From Pelargonium nanum (taxonomy: Eukaryota; Streptophyta; Magnoliopsida; Geraniales; Geraniaceae): 22,992 nucleotides of DNA. The position numbers were made by a program, and so were the translations under genes. The stretch covers positions 1 through 22,992 of the forward strand of contig JAYMTF010001508.1 in NCBI GenBank assembly GCA_036897485.1, read 5' to 3'. Shown in pieces: positions 1 through 8,822 of this stretch (the first letter of the stretch is position 1; each line of letters opens with the position of its first letter). The notes beneath the pieces were generated by a model. It worked only from the letters and a program-made list of their open reading frames with translations, had not been told where the DNA came from and searched no databases.

Positions 1-770
1 GGCTGCTCTACAAGGGCAGTCTCCTTCAAGTGGTTTGCCACATCTTGGTTCTATGGTTTTTGTCATCTTAGATTTACTGTTTTTCTTAGTTTGCTTTAGT
101 TGGTTTGTTTCTTTTCTGTTTCTTAAGTTTTGTAAGCTTTTTTTGCATCTTTTGGTTTAATGAGAAGTACTAGCATTTACCTTAAAAAAAACATATATAG
201 TATATTTACATTTGTATCATCATCATCACATGTTAATGGATATCAATTAACTTGTTATAAAAATATTATTAATAATTCATACATAACTAACACGAAAATA
301 GACAAATAGAGTATATCTCAAATTTAATTTTACTAAAAAACGCAACATTATAAGGTTATGCAAAACTTACCAGGTACATTGAAAGAAAAGCTGAAAAAAA
401 AACCAATTTGACCAAATAAATGTAATTTTCATATAGTAAGATGGATACAATTATAAGAAAACAAATTTATGAGGCCAAAGAAGTGATGAACTTGTTTTAT
501 CCAAAAAAAAAAAAAGAGTCATGAACTTGAGCAAACAAACAAAAACACTGTTGTGTAGTATCACTTTCAAAAGCTAGTTATTAGCCCAATATATATTTTT
601 CTTATCTTGTCCTTGGACTTTTTTAGTACAACAAATTAATAAATAGAAATAAAACATTAACACTAAATGTAGTTCGAAATAAAACTAGAGGTGACACTTT
701 AAATTTTATAACACATAAATTTTTAGTTTTTAGTGAAAAATTGTGATGATTTGAACATGTTTATCTAATT
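1..770. other. AT-rich left-edge spacer, no gene recognised
   Basis: No long open frame and no recognisable protein fragment on either strand. The first ~130 bases are less AT-rich and T-rich on the + strand. They could be the tail of a gene or retroelement lying left of the window, but no translated frame there matched a family I know. The rest is A/T runs and short homopolymers (e.g. the A-run near 505-515). Confidence 0.5.
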
Positions 771-929
771 CTATTTGATCTAACTAATTTTAAAATTGAA
801 TGAAATCGATTGTAAGACGAATAAACTTGTAAAGTTAGCTAACGATTGGATCCAAATTCTCATATTTAAAGCAACCCAGCCCCACCCATAGTCCATAGAT
901 GTAGCATGCAATTGATGTTCACTATTGAT

Positions 930-1340
930 GGAGATGATGATTGTGTAGTGAGGTGAGGTGGGTGCACAAGCTTTACAGAAGAAACAAATAATTGAGATTG
1001 GCATGTAGGGTTAATTAGTGTGACCACCTTAACCTTTGATTCATAATTAAGGTTAAAACAAGGATGATTATTAGTAACAAAAATTGATATTGGTGAGGAG
1101 GGACCCACAAAAAAAAGAGTGAAAAGAAGAGGCGTGGTAAGAGATGAAGGAGAAGGGAACATGGAGGCAGAGAAGGTTGTAGGGATGTAAGGGGACATTT
1201 GCTTCCCATATCATATCACAAACATACTCCTCTTTTGTCTTTCATTACTCTTCCCTATTCTCTATGCTCCATTCTTTTCATTTTTTTATTTACAACATTC
1301 TTCTGCTCACACCTTCATTTTTAACCTACCATTTGGGCAT
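930..1340. other. purine/pyrimidine-skewed block with possible hairpin
   Basis: The + strand is strongly purine-rich from about 1080 to 1195 (G/A runs) and switches to pyrimidine-rich from about 1200 to 1335. The two halves contain partly complementary stretches. ATGGAG, AGAGAA and TAGGGA in 1161-1186 can pair with TCCCTA, TTCTCT and CTCCAT in 1251-1272, with uneven bulges between them. The minus-strand open frames here are low-complexity (Ser/Pro/Leu/Phe) and follow from the skew, so I do not call a gene. A small-RNA precursor is possible but weakly supported. Confidence 0.3.
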
Positions 1341-1570
1341 TGGCCTATTTTTATTTTTATATATAAATATGATTATGTTTATATTTTGTGGGGAGCCGGA
1401 TGATTGAATTCAGAAAAATAAAAGCTAGTCATGACGTTAAAATCGCATTTTTTTCATCAGCAAAAATATCCATATATTAATAGAAGATTATGGGAAGAGA
1501 TCGAGGTACATAAACCCGATAAACAAAGAACAATTATTACATCCACGAATAGAGAAATACAATGACATAA

Positions 1571-1855
1571 CTACAAAGACGAGAGAGCCAAGTTTGGGTT
1601 GGATACCCAATTGGAGTATGACCAGAGGTTTGAGTGCAAAACTCCTCTGTATTTGACGGTCACGGTGATGAAAGTCATGTTATGGATGCACGCGAGTATG
1701 GTGGATGATGAGTCGAAATGCACACTAAAAATTAAATGTGGTTGTTCCGAGAGAGACAAATAGTCCAGAGTGTGATATGGCAAATGAAGTCTCATATCTT
1801 TGTATGCACGTCCAGGTTTGTTAATCTCCACTAAATCGCATTTGTTATAGTACAT
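1571..1855 (-). other. unrecognised 94-codon open frame, minus strand
   Basis: An uninterrupted 94-codon frame with moderately mixed amino-acid composition, not the low-complexity type common in this AT-rich spacer. It begins MYYNKCDLVEIN and ends NPNLALSSL. I see no signal peptide, membrane segment or family motif. There is no obvious TATA box at the expected distance on the minus strand and no homologous copy in the window. It may be a degraded fragment of a gene or transposon, or chance. Confidence 0.2.
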
Positions 1856-1859
1856 TTTG

Positions 1860-2370
1860 ACATGTAAGATTACATTAAATTACCACACTTTTATGAGAGT
1901 AGTTGAACACTTGAATTTTTCTGTTTATAACCTTTTAGATGAATAGTTATATTTGAGTCAACGAAAAGTTGAATGCATTAAAACAAGTCAAAGAAGTTGC
2001 AAGTCAATTCTTGTTAGTGCGAGTATTACAATATTTTAAACGAGTATGATTGCACTCCATACAAAGTAAATAACCATTACATCAATTGAAGATAGCAAAA
2101 ACAAAATTCGGCAAGAAATCAGTTACCCGATTGACCCAATGGTCACTTATCATGATTTAGCTACGGCCCCAGCTCAAAGGCACAAAACAAAGTGGGGTCT
2201 CCAATAATGCTACGAATTGAAAACAAAATCTAATAAGTTGGATATTTAGGAATTGCTTGTTATGATGATAATCCTAAAAAAGCTACCATTTCTAGTGTTG
2301 ATACTTGATGACTTTTGGAGCAATATTTTGCCATGCTTCAAAGTTCAAACATGATTCTGACTTCTTGTTC
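1860..2370. other. AT-rich spacer, nothing recognised
   Basis: No coding frame, repeat or RNA gene that I can support. It separates the unassigned minus-strand frame from the tandem duplication that starts at 2375. Confidence 0.5.
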
Positions 2371-2374
2371 TTAG

Positions 2375-2481
2375 GCAAGTCTCTTAACTTTAGGGTTTTT
2401 GAATGTATAGCTTTTGTACATGTATTAGCAAGTCTCTTGAACTCTAGGGTTTTTGCATGTTTAGCTGTTGTACATGTATTG
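2375..2481. repeat. two-copy tandem duplication, 53-54 bp unit
   Basis: Unit 1 is 2375-2427 and unit 2 is 2428-2481. Both start GCAAGTCTCTT, carry TAGGGTTTTTG in the middle and end TTGTACATGTATT. They differ by a handful of substitutions and one inserted base. Each unit contains the plant telobox-like string AGGGTTT. The surrounding 85-codon + frame (2305-2562) is repetitive because of the duplication, and I do not treat it as a gene. Confidence 0.85.
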
Positions 2482-2525
2482 GAGTCGGATCAGAGCCATC
2501 CATCATATAATGTAGGGTCACCACT

Positions 2526-2547
2526 CACATCCACATCCACATCCACA
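2526..2547. repeat. ACATCC hexamer microsatellite
   Basis: Three to four near-perfect copies of the hexamer ACATCC directly after CCACTC. Short simple repeat in noncoding DNA. Confidence 0.7.
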
Positions 2548-2632
2548 CTACTGTATTGTTAGCAAAGTCATGCATTGCTTTGATGGAGTTGGTAATAAAT
2601 GTGGATTAGGCATTAGTCATGTCAATAACATT

Positions 2633-2651
2633 CATGCATGCATGCATGCAT
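2633..2651. repeat. (CATG)n microsatellite
   Basis: Uninterrupted CATGCATGCATGCATGCAT. The same motif recurs at 9978-9995 and in shorter form near 16264-16274. CATGCA is also the RY element bound by B3 factors, but with no gene adjacent the simple-repeat reading is the safer one. Confidence 0.8.
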
Positions 2652-2963
2652 TTCAATGTAATTTGGTCAACAACCATGACCATGACACCACCTTAATTTA
2701 AGGCTTTGTGGGTTGGGGTGATTCCACTTCCCATTTGTTTGTTGCTTCCGTCTTGTCAAATTATTTTACCAAATCCATTAACACATGTTAATACCTTCTT
2801 ATCTCTTTAGCTTACCATAATTACTTTTTGTGATTCAAACGTAAAATATTTACGTGGAGAATCAACATAACATCCTTCGATTACTTCTAGTATTTAAGAT
2901 TTTCACGTCTTTGTGCACCAAAAAGATTTCCAAAGTGGTTTTGGAGCTTCATATTAGGTCAAC

Positions 2964-3098
2964 GGCCCATTTTAAAGCCTTTCTGAGATTGGCCCATACT
3001 ATGTCTTGTGTTTTGGGCCCAGCCCAGAGTTGAGTCATTATCTGGTTTGATTTAGAGTTTGTGTTTTTGGGGTTTAAGCTCTGCCAAACTAAACCCTA
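2964..3098 (+). promoter_or_regulatory. site II motifs plus telobox: RPA43-type promoter
   Basis: Three site II type motifs lie at 2964-2969 (GGCCCA), 2991-2996 (GGCCCA) and 3014-3019 (TGGGCC). They are followed by a telobox AAACCCTA at 3091-3098, 38 bp before the ATG at 3136. In plants the pairing of TCP-bound site II elements with a telobox is established for ribosomal-protein and ribosome-biogenesis genes. That fits the downstream remnant of a polymerase I subunit. The architecture looks intact, so transcription may continue even though the coding region is broken. Confidence 0.65.
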
Positions 3099-3135
3099 GT
3101 CATCTGCTCTGCTATTGTGAGTTTTGCAGGAATCA

Positions 3136-4709
3136 ATGGAAGGATCGAAGGTTTCGAAGCGCAACAAGGTTTCGAGCTCAGCTCTCTGCTCTTCAAGTAA
3201 CCTACTTTTGATTTTACCAAATTCAGAGAAAATCACTTGTTCTTCTGGTGTTGTTGATATAATTGTACTCATTTAATGATGATTCGGTGTTCTGGGTTTG
3301 TATTTTTTTAACTCTCTATTTGGTTTATTGCTAATTAAATTCGTAAAAGAGATCGATGGCTTGTGTTTGATTTTCAAAATGTTGAATTGGTGCCTTTTTT
3401 TTTTTTAATTGTCTTTCGAGTTGATCAACATAGCGTGACATTGAAATGCTCTATCTGGGGATGGGCTTGATAAAAGACACTGTTTTTATTCTCTCTTTAT
3501 TTGAATAAAAAATGAGAATCACTTGGTTTGGGGAAACTGTAAAACTTCATTTGTGGTATTATTCAATTCTCAGGCTATTCAAGTTTTTAAAATATAGTAG
3601 AAGATTCGTGAGTGATTCCGGTTTGAAGTTAAAATACTCAAATTTTCAAGTGGCAATTGGTTTGGATTTGATACCCCCAAGGGTGTGGGAGAAGTGGCAG
3701 AGATTTGTAAGAATAAGTATCTCTGGTCAGGTTTCAGTCTCCAAACTTTTGGTGATAATTGCCTTCATGCAAAAAAAGATTTGATTTGGATTTGTTGACG
3801 AACATCTATTGCCATTTCCGGAACCTCTGTTAGTTTTGCCCCAACTATTTGCTCTTGTGATGAAAAGTATGCCATGCAAGTTTCTTGCTATAACTATATT
3901 AGTCTATTTATATTGCAGGTTCAATGAAACTTCTGACGGTGTTGTATTGGCATATGATGTCAGCCTTATAGATACAACTGCCAAGATTCTTCCTGTGGTT
4001 CATCCTTATTTTGGAGTAAGACTAACAGCAAATCGGGTCAGCCTTTAAAATGTATCCATGTTGCTATTTTTGTTTTATTAGCCACTCCAAAATGGGAAAC
4101 ATAACAACTAAAAACACAGTACACAGTTATGTTTGTGCCTTAGATATCTTGTTGTGGACCACAACTGTTGTTGATCGTCAACATATCTAACATGTGGATT
4201 TGATCCTACTTAATCAATATACTATATACAATGGCTTCTTAGTTGCTATGAATTCATTGATTTGATCATAAATAGTGAGACGCTATGCTCAATCATTATA
4301 AATTAATGTAAAAACAAACATGTTTGTGTAAATGTATATTGCACTTACATGTTATTGTTAGTATAATGTATCTTTGAATGTATTGATGACAATGTTGTAC
4401 TGACTGATCATTGCAGTATGAATGGGAAAATACTGCACGTTGCTGAATTTCTGCTTGAAGCTCACACAGGAAGCACTCATTGGCTGGAGAAATATTTTGA
4501 GTAAGTGAACTTGGGAAATTTTGTTTTCAAAATATGCAAAGTTTTAACCTGCAATGCTATGTCTGTAATATGTCAAACATTTTTCTAGGAGAATGAAGAA
4601 GAGGAAAGTAAGTATGGGAGAATTGGACATGCAAGAGCATGTTACTGTAGGTGAGGGGGCCTATTCTTCGAATGGTGACAATCCAGTTAGAAAAACCAAA
4701 GAAGCATAG
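3136..4709 (+). pseudogene. RNA polymerase I subunit RPA43, decayed copy
   Basis: RPA43 is a stalk subunit of nucleolar RNA polymerase I, which makes the large rRNA precursor. Four exon remnants are visible. (1) 3136-3196 opens MEGSKVS as in plant RPA43, but the matching ELSSLLF part lies in another frame, so an indel has shifted it. (2) From 3919 the frame reads FNETSDGVVLAYDVSLID then AKILPVVHPYFGVRLTAN, the conserved N-terminal core, and stops at 4046. (3) 4417-4500 reads GKILHVAEFLLEAHTGST then HWLEKYFE, the C-terminal part of the S1/OB region. (4) 4589-4709 gives a lysine-rich tail ending VRKTKEA and TAG. Exons 1-2 and 3-4 have matching splice phase. Exon 2 cannot join exon 3 in frame: both candidate donors (4016, 4037) are phase 0 and lead to TGA. 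The segment encoding the central OB fold is missing. A transcribed, shortened product cannot be excluded. Confidence 0.75.
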
Positions 4710-4877
4710 TGTTCACTGTATCATTCGTATTTGTACTTATACACAATCAACACCTCAACAGCAATATTGGATTGAAATTGATAGAATTTTCTCATGAACC
4801 TATCTTGATATCCATGGTTTGTCTTGAATCTTGATTTAGCATGCAGTTTGCTAATTGATTTGGGTTTTGATATAATT

Positions 4878-5555
4878 CATGGTCATTGATTTTAAGGAGT
4901 AGGTTGGAAGTAGAGGCCTTAGGCCCAAAACCTTCAGTGGCACCTTGTTCATGTTGGATTCAGTGAAGCCAAGAATCAAGGTCAGAACTGCTAATGTGCT
5001 TAGCCATTGTGATTGTCTTCACTTGACAAACCTGAAGGAGGCTTCACTCAGGAGGCAACATAGTTACAAAAACATCTATTTTTTGGGACTCTTCACCAGT
5101 AGAAGTTGGATCCCAATTTGGTTATGTTATGATTACTGGCCTGCAACTAGAGTGAGTAGATGTCCAAATAAAATCTAGACTAGATCTCCAGCTGAATCTA
5201 ATATGATAGTAGTAAACAAAAACATTTCATGAAGAAGGGAAGTGGAAGACATATAGTATTGGTTCATCAATCATATGGGGATTTGGGTTTGCAAAAAAGT
5301 TACATTCCATTTGCACCACCCGCCCATGTAGTTATGATTGAAAATTTGCATTTGCATTTTCAGCTTCTTGTATGGGCCTTAACAGATCTGCATATATAGT
5401 TGGAGACTTGAGTCTTTGACTATTTTCAGGTAAGGTTTTTTTTTTTTTTTTTACAAAAACTTCCCATATTCTTTTTTGGGTCCACCCTTACAAATCCATT
5501 AAAAATTACATTTACAAATTATTTATATACACAGAGAAACCATTTCTAATATACT
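4878..5555. repeat. duplicated segment A, copy 1
   Basis: Starts at CATGGTCATTGAT and ends near ACCATTTCTAATA. It matches 8823-9690 in the same order and orientation over nearly its whole length. Shared blocks include GAGGCCTTA..GGCCCAAAACCTTCAG, AGAAGTTGGA..CCAATTTGG, GTCCAAATAAAA, CATTTCATGAAGAAGGGAAG, GTACATTCCATTTGCACCA (one extra T in this copy) and GGGTCCACCCTTACAAA. Open frames in one copy are broken by indels in the other, so the segment looks noncoding. Copy 1 begins about 170 bp after the RPA43 remnant and ends about 970 bp before the bHLH start. It lacks the SINE-like insertion present in copy 2. Confidence 0.85.
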
Positions 5556-5559
5556 AACA

Positions 5560-5830
5560 ATAATCAATTTCCTTCTATCATAAAAATAAAAATAATTAAC
5601 TTAAAAAGAATGCTTTATTCTGAGATATAATTGAAATTCTGACTCAAACACCTGAAACGATTAATTTCGCGGGTACGCACATGAGTTTTTGTTAACGGTG
5701 TGCTATCCTCGCACCCAAGAAAGGAATTTAGAATAAAGGACTCAAGCTAGCATCCAACTACTCTCTTAATGCGTAGACAAAACAACAGCAACTCTTAGAA
5801 TGCTTCATTTGTGTGGTTAAAAAAGTTGAA
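5560..5830. other. spacer between repeats A and B, nothing recognised
   Basis: AT-rich, except for a more mixed patch at 5635-5760 containing TTCGCGGGTACGCACATG and GTGTGCTATCCTCGCACCC. That patch could be transposon-derived, but no terminal repeat or coding frame supports a call. Confidence 0.4.
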
Positions 5831-5834
5831 TAAG

Positions 5835-5926
5835 TTTCTTTTAGCCAAATTTGTTAGGAGAAGCCTTCGTCATCTATTCAATATTGAGCTTCATAAATAA
5901 ACAGGTTTAACTATTACATAAATAAC
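5835..5926. repeat. dispersed segment B, copy 1
   Basis: About 90 bp similar to 14335-14425 in the same orientation. It starts TTTCTTTTA, passes through CATCTATTCA and ends with the best-conserved core GCTTCATAAATAAACAG, followed by CTATTACATA. Identity is roughly 70 percent by eye and highest at the right end. Nature unknown. Confidence 0.6.
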
Positions 5927-6164
5927 AAAAACTCTATATATAAGTAGCAGATAAGCTCCAGACAATCATGCATCTTGTACTGCCATTTTGATAAAGGCCA
6001 AGTTTTTGTGAGAGTGAGATAGTGCATATATAATGGTGTCGGACCGACTAATTTAGATTGTTGACCACAATAATAGTGAGAATGTAACAATAGAGACAAA
6101 ATGGGTGGAAGTGATATTTTTGAATCATCAATTCATACAGTATAATCCATGTGATGACTAAGAG

Positions 6165-6185
6165 GAGAGAGAGAGAGAGAGAGAG
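6165..6185. repeat. (GA)n microsatellite upstream of bHLH gene
   Basis: An uninterrupted run of about ten GA units, some 340-360 bp upstream of the bHLH start codon. GA tracts at this position are common in plant promoters and can be bound by BBR/BPC (GAGA-binding) factors. Here that role is inferred only from position. Confidence 0.8.
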
Positions 6186-6424
6186 GCGTGCAAAAAGGGA
6201 AGACAAAAAAGCAAAAACAATGATGGGTGGTCATGAACTCATGGTTTTAGGGTGGCGTTGTTGACTGTGTTCTTACCTTTCTGTCGGCTTCCATTTTCCA
6301 TTCCATTTCTTGTACACACTACACTACAACTCCATTAATATCCATCCATCTGCAATAACATATACCTCGCGTGCGTGCTCCATTAATTCTTCTATCTTTA
6401 CCTACTCACTTCACTTCACTTGTA

Positions 6425-6434
6425 CTATATATAT
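6425..6434 (+). promoter_or_regulatory. TATA box of the bHLH gene
   Basis: CTATATATAT about 95 bp upstream of the main ATG at 6525, in a pyrimidine-rich context. A start site near 6455-6465 would give a 5' leader of 60-70 nt, which then contains the upstream AUG at 6520. Confidence 0.5.
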
Positions 6435-6519
6435 CTATCTTCTATTTAGCTAGGGTTTCATTTATCCAGCTACAACAACATATATACCATACCAGTACAG
6501 TCCTCAGCAATCATATTCC

Positions 6520-6564
6520 ATGCCATGCAGAGCTTCTGGAGTTCCTCCTCGTTTTACCCATTAG
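6520..6564 (+). promoter_or_regulatory. upstream ORF overlapping the bHLH start
   Basis: An AUG at 6520-6522 lies 5 nt before the main AUG (6525) in a different frame. It opens a 14-codon frame (MPCRASGVPPRFTH) ending at TAG 6562-6564. The next AUG in the bHLH frame is at 6570, codon 16 of the main frame and just 5 nt past this stop. Ribosomes starting at 6520 would miss 6525 and could reinitiate at 6570, giving a protein 15 residues shorter that still holds the whole bHLH domain. Confidence 0.55.
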
Positions 6565-7747
6565 AGGTGATGACCAGCCTCACCGAACCCACACCGCAGG
6601 ATAGAGCTCTCGCCGCCTTGAACAACCACAAGGAAGCTGAAAAGAGGAGGAGAGAGAGGATCAATTCTCACCTTGATAAACTCAGGACTCTCCTTCCTTG
6701 CAATTCCAAGGTATCCCAATCCATACACATATATATGTTTATTTATAAAATTCATCCAAATATATATGGAAACCATTGGTATATATAATTAACAAGTTCT
6801 AGCTCTAGAAATAATCTACAGTGAGTATTTTTATTTATAGAATTTCAATTCTAAGTTTTTAGTAGATGAACTATATCAGATGATGAATACAGTAGGCAGA
6901 ATTTTTGACTGACTGTTTGATTGACAAAAAGGGGACAAAATTTCGCCGTGATTGACTTTACTAATAATTGCCCTAACAAGCACAATTTGACTGAGATATT
7001 AATGTGAAACATTCATTAGGTAGATCAAGAAAATAAGATTTTCAAAAAGCAAATTTGGTATTTTCTTTCTTGTCTTCATCTTTAAGTGCAAGGAATGAGA
7101 AAAATCGAGTTTCTGTCTGTAAATTTACAATAAAAATGACTTTTTAAGCACAGACTGAAAAGCAAAGGGTTCTTTAAAGCCTTTTCATGGCTTCCTAGGG
7201 TTTGTGTTTGGGAAAGTTACTAAGCTTTTAACCATTCCAATACTAATGCCACTATCTAGGGTTTCTATATTTCTTTAGTAAGTTTAATTTCTTTATCCAT
7301 CTTTCTCAGACGGACAAAGCTTCTCTCCTTTCCATGGTGGTTCAACGTGTGAGAGAACTAAAACAACAAACCTCGGAGATCATTGACATTGAATCATTCC
7401 CGTCGGACACAGACGAGATCACCGTGCTCTCCGGCGACTACATGGACGACGGGAGGTTGATATTTAAGGCTTCTTTGTGTTGCGAGGATAGATCCGACCT
7501 CATACCGGAGCTCATACAGATACTCAAATCTCTCCACTTGAAGACACTCCGGTCGGAGATGACAATGCTCGGAGGGAGAATCCGAAATGTTCTCATTGTA
7601 GCAGCGGATAACCATACCGGTATAGAGTCGGTACATTTCTTGCAAAATGCTTTGAAGTCTTTGCTGGATCGTTCCAATTCTAATTCTAGCTCTACCGATC
7701 GATCCAAGAGAAGACGCATGGGGGATCGAAAAATGTCGATCCAATGA
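6525..7747 (+). CDS. bHLH transcription factor, bHLH106/107 type (2 exons)
   Basis: DNA-binding basic helix-loop-helix regulator, nuclear, expected to bind G-box/E-box DNA as a dimer. Exon 1 is 6525-6710 and exon 2 is 7310-7747, joined in phase 0 across a GT..AG intron (6711-7309), giving 207 aa. The basic region HKEAEKRRRER (35-45) has the His35-Glu39-Arg43 set that specifies G-box contact. Helix 1 follows (INSHLDKLRTLL), then the loop CNSKTDKA and helix 2 (SLLSMVVQRVRELKQQ), ending near residue 82. The intron falls inside the loop, after CNSK. Residues ~112-182 (LIFKASLCCEDR, then LHLKTLRSEMTMLGGRIRNV, then SVHFLQNALKSLL) form the ACT-like dimerisation region of this clade. A Ser/Asn run and the basic KRRR near 195-198 close the protein. 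From memory the closest Arabidopsis proteins are bHLH106 and bHLH107; bHLH30/32 are more distant. All key residues are present and I see no damage. The start could instead be Met16 (6570). Confidence 0.93.
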
Positions 7748-8820
7748 TGATTGATTACTAGTGTTAACAAATATAACTAGTAATGTTGTTTTCTATCATG
7801 CATTACGTACGTTTTGAATAATCAGGTTTGATTTCATATATATATATATATGTATAAGATTTGTAATGTTGGTTATTGTGTGTGTGATGGGTCTAAGTCT
7901 AACTATAGGGTTGACGTTATTAATCAACTAGTTGGTACTAGAAATAGACCTATATTATAAGAATCTGCATGTATTTTTATTGTATGTGATCGATGTTTGG
8001 TTGCAAGCAAAGAGAAGAAACTGTTAGCTTCTGTACAACTCAGTTTCACTGTGAAACGTTGCATAACTCTATTTTAACCTAAATCTTCTCTAGATCGCCA
8101 GATTCTTGCAAATTAAGACCAGAAGCTAAAAAGTGTGACAAAACAAAAATGAATTAGATGAATTCAAACCCCAAACTGATGATATTTTATCATGTGTTAT
8201 ATTACACCTAAAAGTATATATAATACCAAAATCACGACAAACATCATTCAATTGAACAAATCTCAAGCAATGTGAGAACAATGAGGTTCTTGATAGACTG
8301 ATACCACTTTATGGATTTTAGAAAACATTTCTATAATCCTATGAATGAAATCTGGACTAAAAATTATTTAAAAATTATGATGAATATAATACGGCAGCGT
8401 ACCCGACTCCAGGAGTTTATTGATAAGTCTACGTTTATTTTTGAATGACTTTTGCACCATATAAAAAAGTTGATAGGCTGTTTTGAAAGAGGAGGAGACA
8501 ATACATGGTAAGTTATAAAAGCATGTCTTTCAAGCTCACACAGGTTTCAAATAGCTGAATGAGTAAAATTACTATCAAGTCCATCATATAACACCCCATA
8601 AATTTTACATAAGATGTTTTACCCTCACACTATTTTACATACCTACGACTATATACATATTTAGATCTTTATAAATAAATATTTAACTGTATATATTTAT
8701 AATTAATACTACAATACATGTACTGTACATGTCTCACTGCAAATACAAATTTTTTATTTTTTATTTTTTGTGTGAACAAACTGCAAATAGAAATTTATAC
8801 TATGAAGTTCAAATCTCAAC
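7748..8820. other. bHLH 3' flank and AT-rich spacer
   Basis: The first ~150 bases are the likely 3' UTR of the bHLH gene, including a (TA)n run at 7836-7852 and a GT-rich stretch near 7870-7890. I cannot place the poly(A) site. The remainder is AT-rich with no coding frame or recognised repeat. Confidence 0.45.
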
Positions 8821-8822
8821 AT

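Noticed and set aside
866..1198. A 110-codon minus-strand frame rich in Ser/Pro
   Set aside because: It reads through a purine-skewed block where stop codons are rare on the minus strand; no motif or promoter supports it.
3512..3784. A 90-codon + strand frame before RPA43 exon 2
   Set aside because: It lies in the intron between exon 1 and exon 2 of the RPA43 remnant and has no family resemblance.
4815..4845. GAATCTTGATTTAGCATGCAG resembling miR172
   Set aside because: The central and 3' bases differ and there is no paired star sequence within 150 bp.
4945..5178. A 77-codon + strand frame in segment A copy 1
   Set aside because: The homologous stretch in copy 2 is broken by indels and a SINE, so there is no sign of selection for coding.
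7394..7770. Two minus-strand frames of 110 and 116 codons opposite bHLH exon 2
   Set aside because: They are antisense shadows of a coding exon whose sense product matches a known family from end to end.
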